Assembly (NCBI GenBank): GCA_017404585.1
Contig: JAFRCB010000090.1
Location: forward strand, 1 to 5,412
DNA: 5,412 bases
Direction of reading: 5' to 3'
Origin: Lachnospiraceae bacterium
Lineage (GTDB): Bacteria; Bacillota; Clostridia; Lachnospirales; Lachnospiraceae
Of the stretch, positions 5,009-5,412 are shown piece by piece; position 1 is the first letter of the stretch; the number at the start of each line of letters is the position of its first letter. The position numbers were made by a program, and so were the translations under genes. The notes under the pieces were generated by a model that saw nothing but the letters and a program-made list of their open reading frames with translations, searched no databases and was not told where the DNA came from.

Positions 5009-5412
5009 ATGAATAAGTATGAATTGGCACTGGTCGTCAGCGCAAAGCTGGACAGCGAAGCAATTGCCGCAACTGTTCAGAGAGCTAAGGATTACATCGA
5101 GCGCTTCGGCGGCACAATCGGCGAAGTCGAAGAGTGGGGAAAGCGCAAGCTCGCTTATGAGATCCAGAAGCAGACAGAAGCTTATTATTTCTTCATCAAT
5201 TTCGAGGCAGAGTCACAGGCTCCCGCACAGCTCGAGTCCGTTCTGAGAATTATGGATAACGTTCTTCGTTACCTTGTTCTTGCTAAGGATGAGAATGACA
5301 CATTCAAGGTAGCTCCGGAGAAGGCACCTGCAGCTGAAGAAGCTATGGAAGCTCCGGCAGAAGAAGTTCCGGAAGCAGAAGAGGCACCGGCAGCCGAGGA
5401 AGAAGCGGCAGA
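5009..5412 (+). CDS. rpsF: 30S ribosomal protein S6 (3'-partial)
   Basis: The frame starts at ATG 5009 and stays open to the window edge, giving 134 residues. Residues 1-95 are a complete S6 fold: MNKYELALVV opening strand, GGTIGEVEEWGKRKLAYEI (residues 34-52), TEAYYFFINFEA (56-67) and LRIMDNVLRYLVL (79-91). S6 binds with S18 to the central domain of 16S rRNA during assembly of the small-subunit platform. After about residue 100 comes a tail dominated by Ala, Glu and Pro, still open at the edge, so the protein is longer than the roughly 95-residue short forms. Such acidic tails are seen in some S6 proteins and are usually disordered. In Bacillota rpsF is normally followed by ssb and rpsR, which would lie beyond the window. 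It has its own promoter and a structured leader. Confidence 0.97.
   Translation, partial: MNKYELALVVSAKLDSEAIAATVQRAKDYIERFGGTIGEVEEWGKRKLAYEIQKQTEAYYFFINFEAESQAPAQLESVLRIMDNVLRYLVLAKDENDTFKVAPEKAPAAEEAMEAPAEEVPEAEEAPAAEEEAA

Noticed and set aside
5019..5246. 75-codon + strand frame overlapping rpsF
   Set aside because: It is an out-of-frame shadow; the S6 frame starting at 5009 is unambiguous.

Overview
The window looks like chromosomal DNA of a Gram-positive Bacillota, probably a Clostridia of the Lachnospiraceae type. The evidence is a class B sortase, SLH domains with a Cys-Thr-Arg-Gly signature, a clostridial-type sirtuin, purine-rich Shine-Dalgarno sites, a near-balanced base composition, and Thr-Pro linkers in surface proteins. 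The genus cannot be fixed from the sequence alone. All five genes lie on the + strand.

Layout. (1) 2-394: the C-terminal end of an L,D-transpeptidase (YkuD domain) cut by the window edge. (2) 398-434: a bulged hairpin between genes. (3) 468-1340: a membrane-anchored class B sortase, probably cotranscribed with gene 1. (4) 1341-1457: a spacer with a perfect 7-bp palindrome and a strong ribosome binding site. (5) 1458-2183: an NAD-dependent sirtuin deacylase, closed by a 13-bp perfect terminator hairpin at 2191-2227. (6) 2243-4567: a secreted 774-residue papain-like cysteine protease with a TTG start, an acidic N-terminal region, a probable lectin-like module, a Pro-Thr linker and three C-terminal SLH domains. 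(7) 4568-5008: a 441-base non-coding stretch. It holds a long imperfect inverted repeat (4576-4779, about 61 arm pairs plus a 9-bp apical stem), then an extended -10 promoter (4896-4924) and a structured leader. (8) 5009 to the edge: rpsF, ribosomal protein S6, with an Ala/Glu/Pro-rich tail.

How the genes fit together. Three of the five products act at the cell wall: one crosslinks peptidoglycan, one covalently attaches proteins to it, and one is a protease held non-covalently by SLH domains. The sirtuin and rpsF are cytoplasmic housekeeping functions in separate transcription units. The sortase substrate is not in the window, and the SLH protease has no sorting signal, so a direct link between these two is not supported.

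The parts least explained by known genes are the 204-base inverted repeat directly after the protease gene and the rpsF leader. In the leader, two copies of TTCCGTGAAA can compete for one complementary CGGAA.
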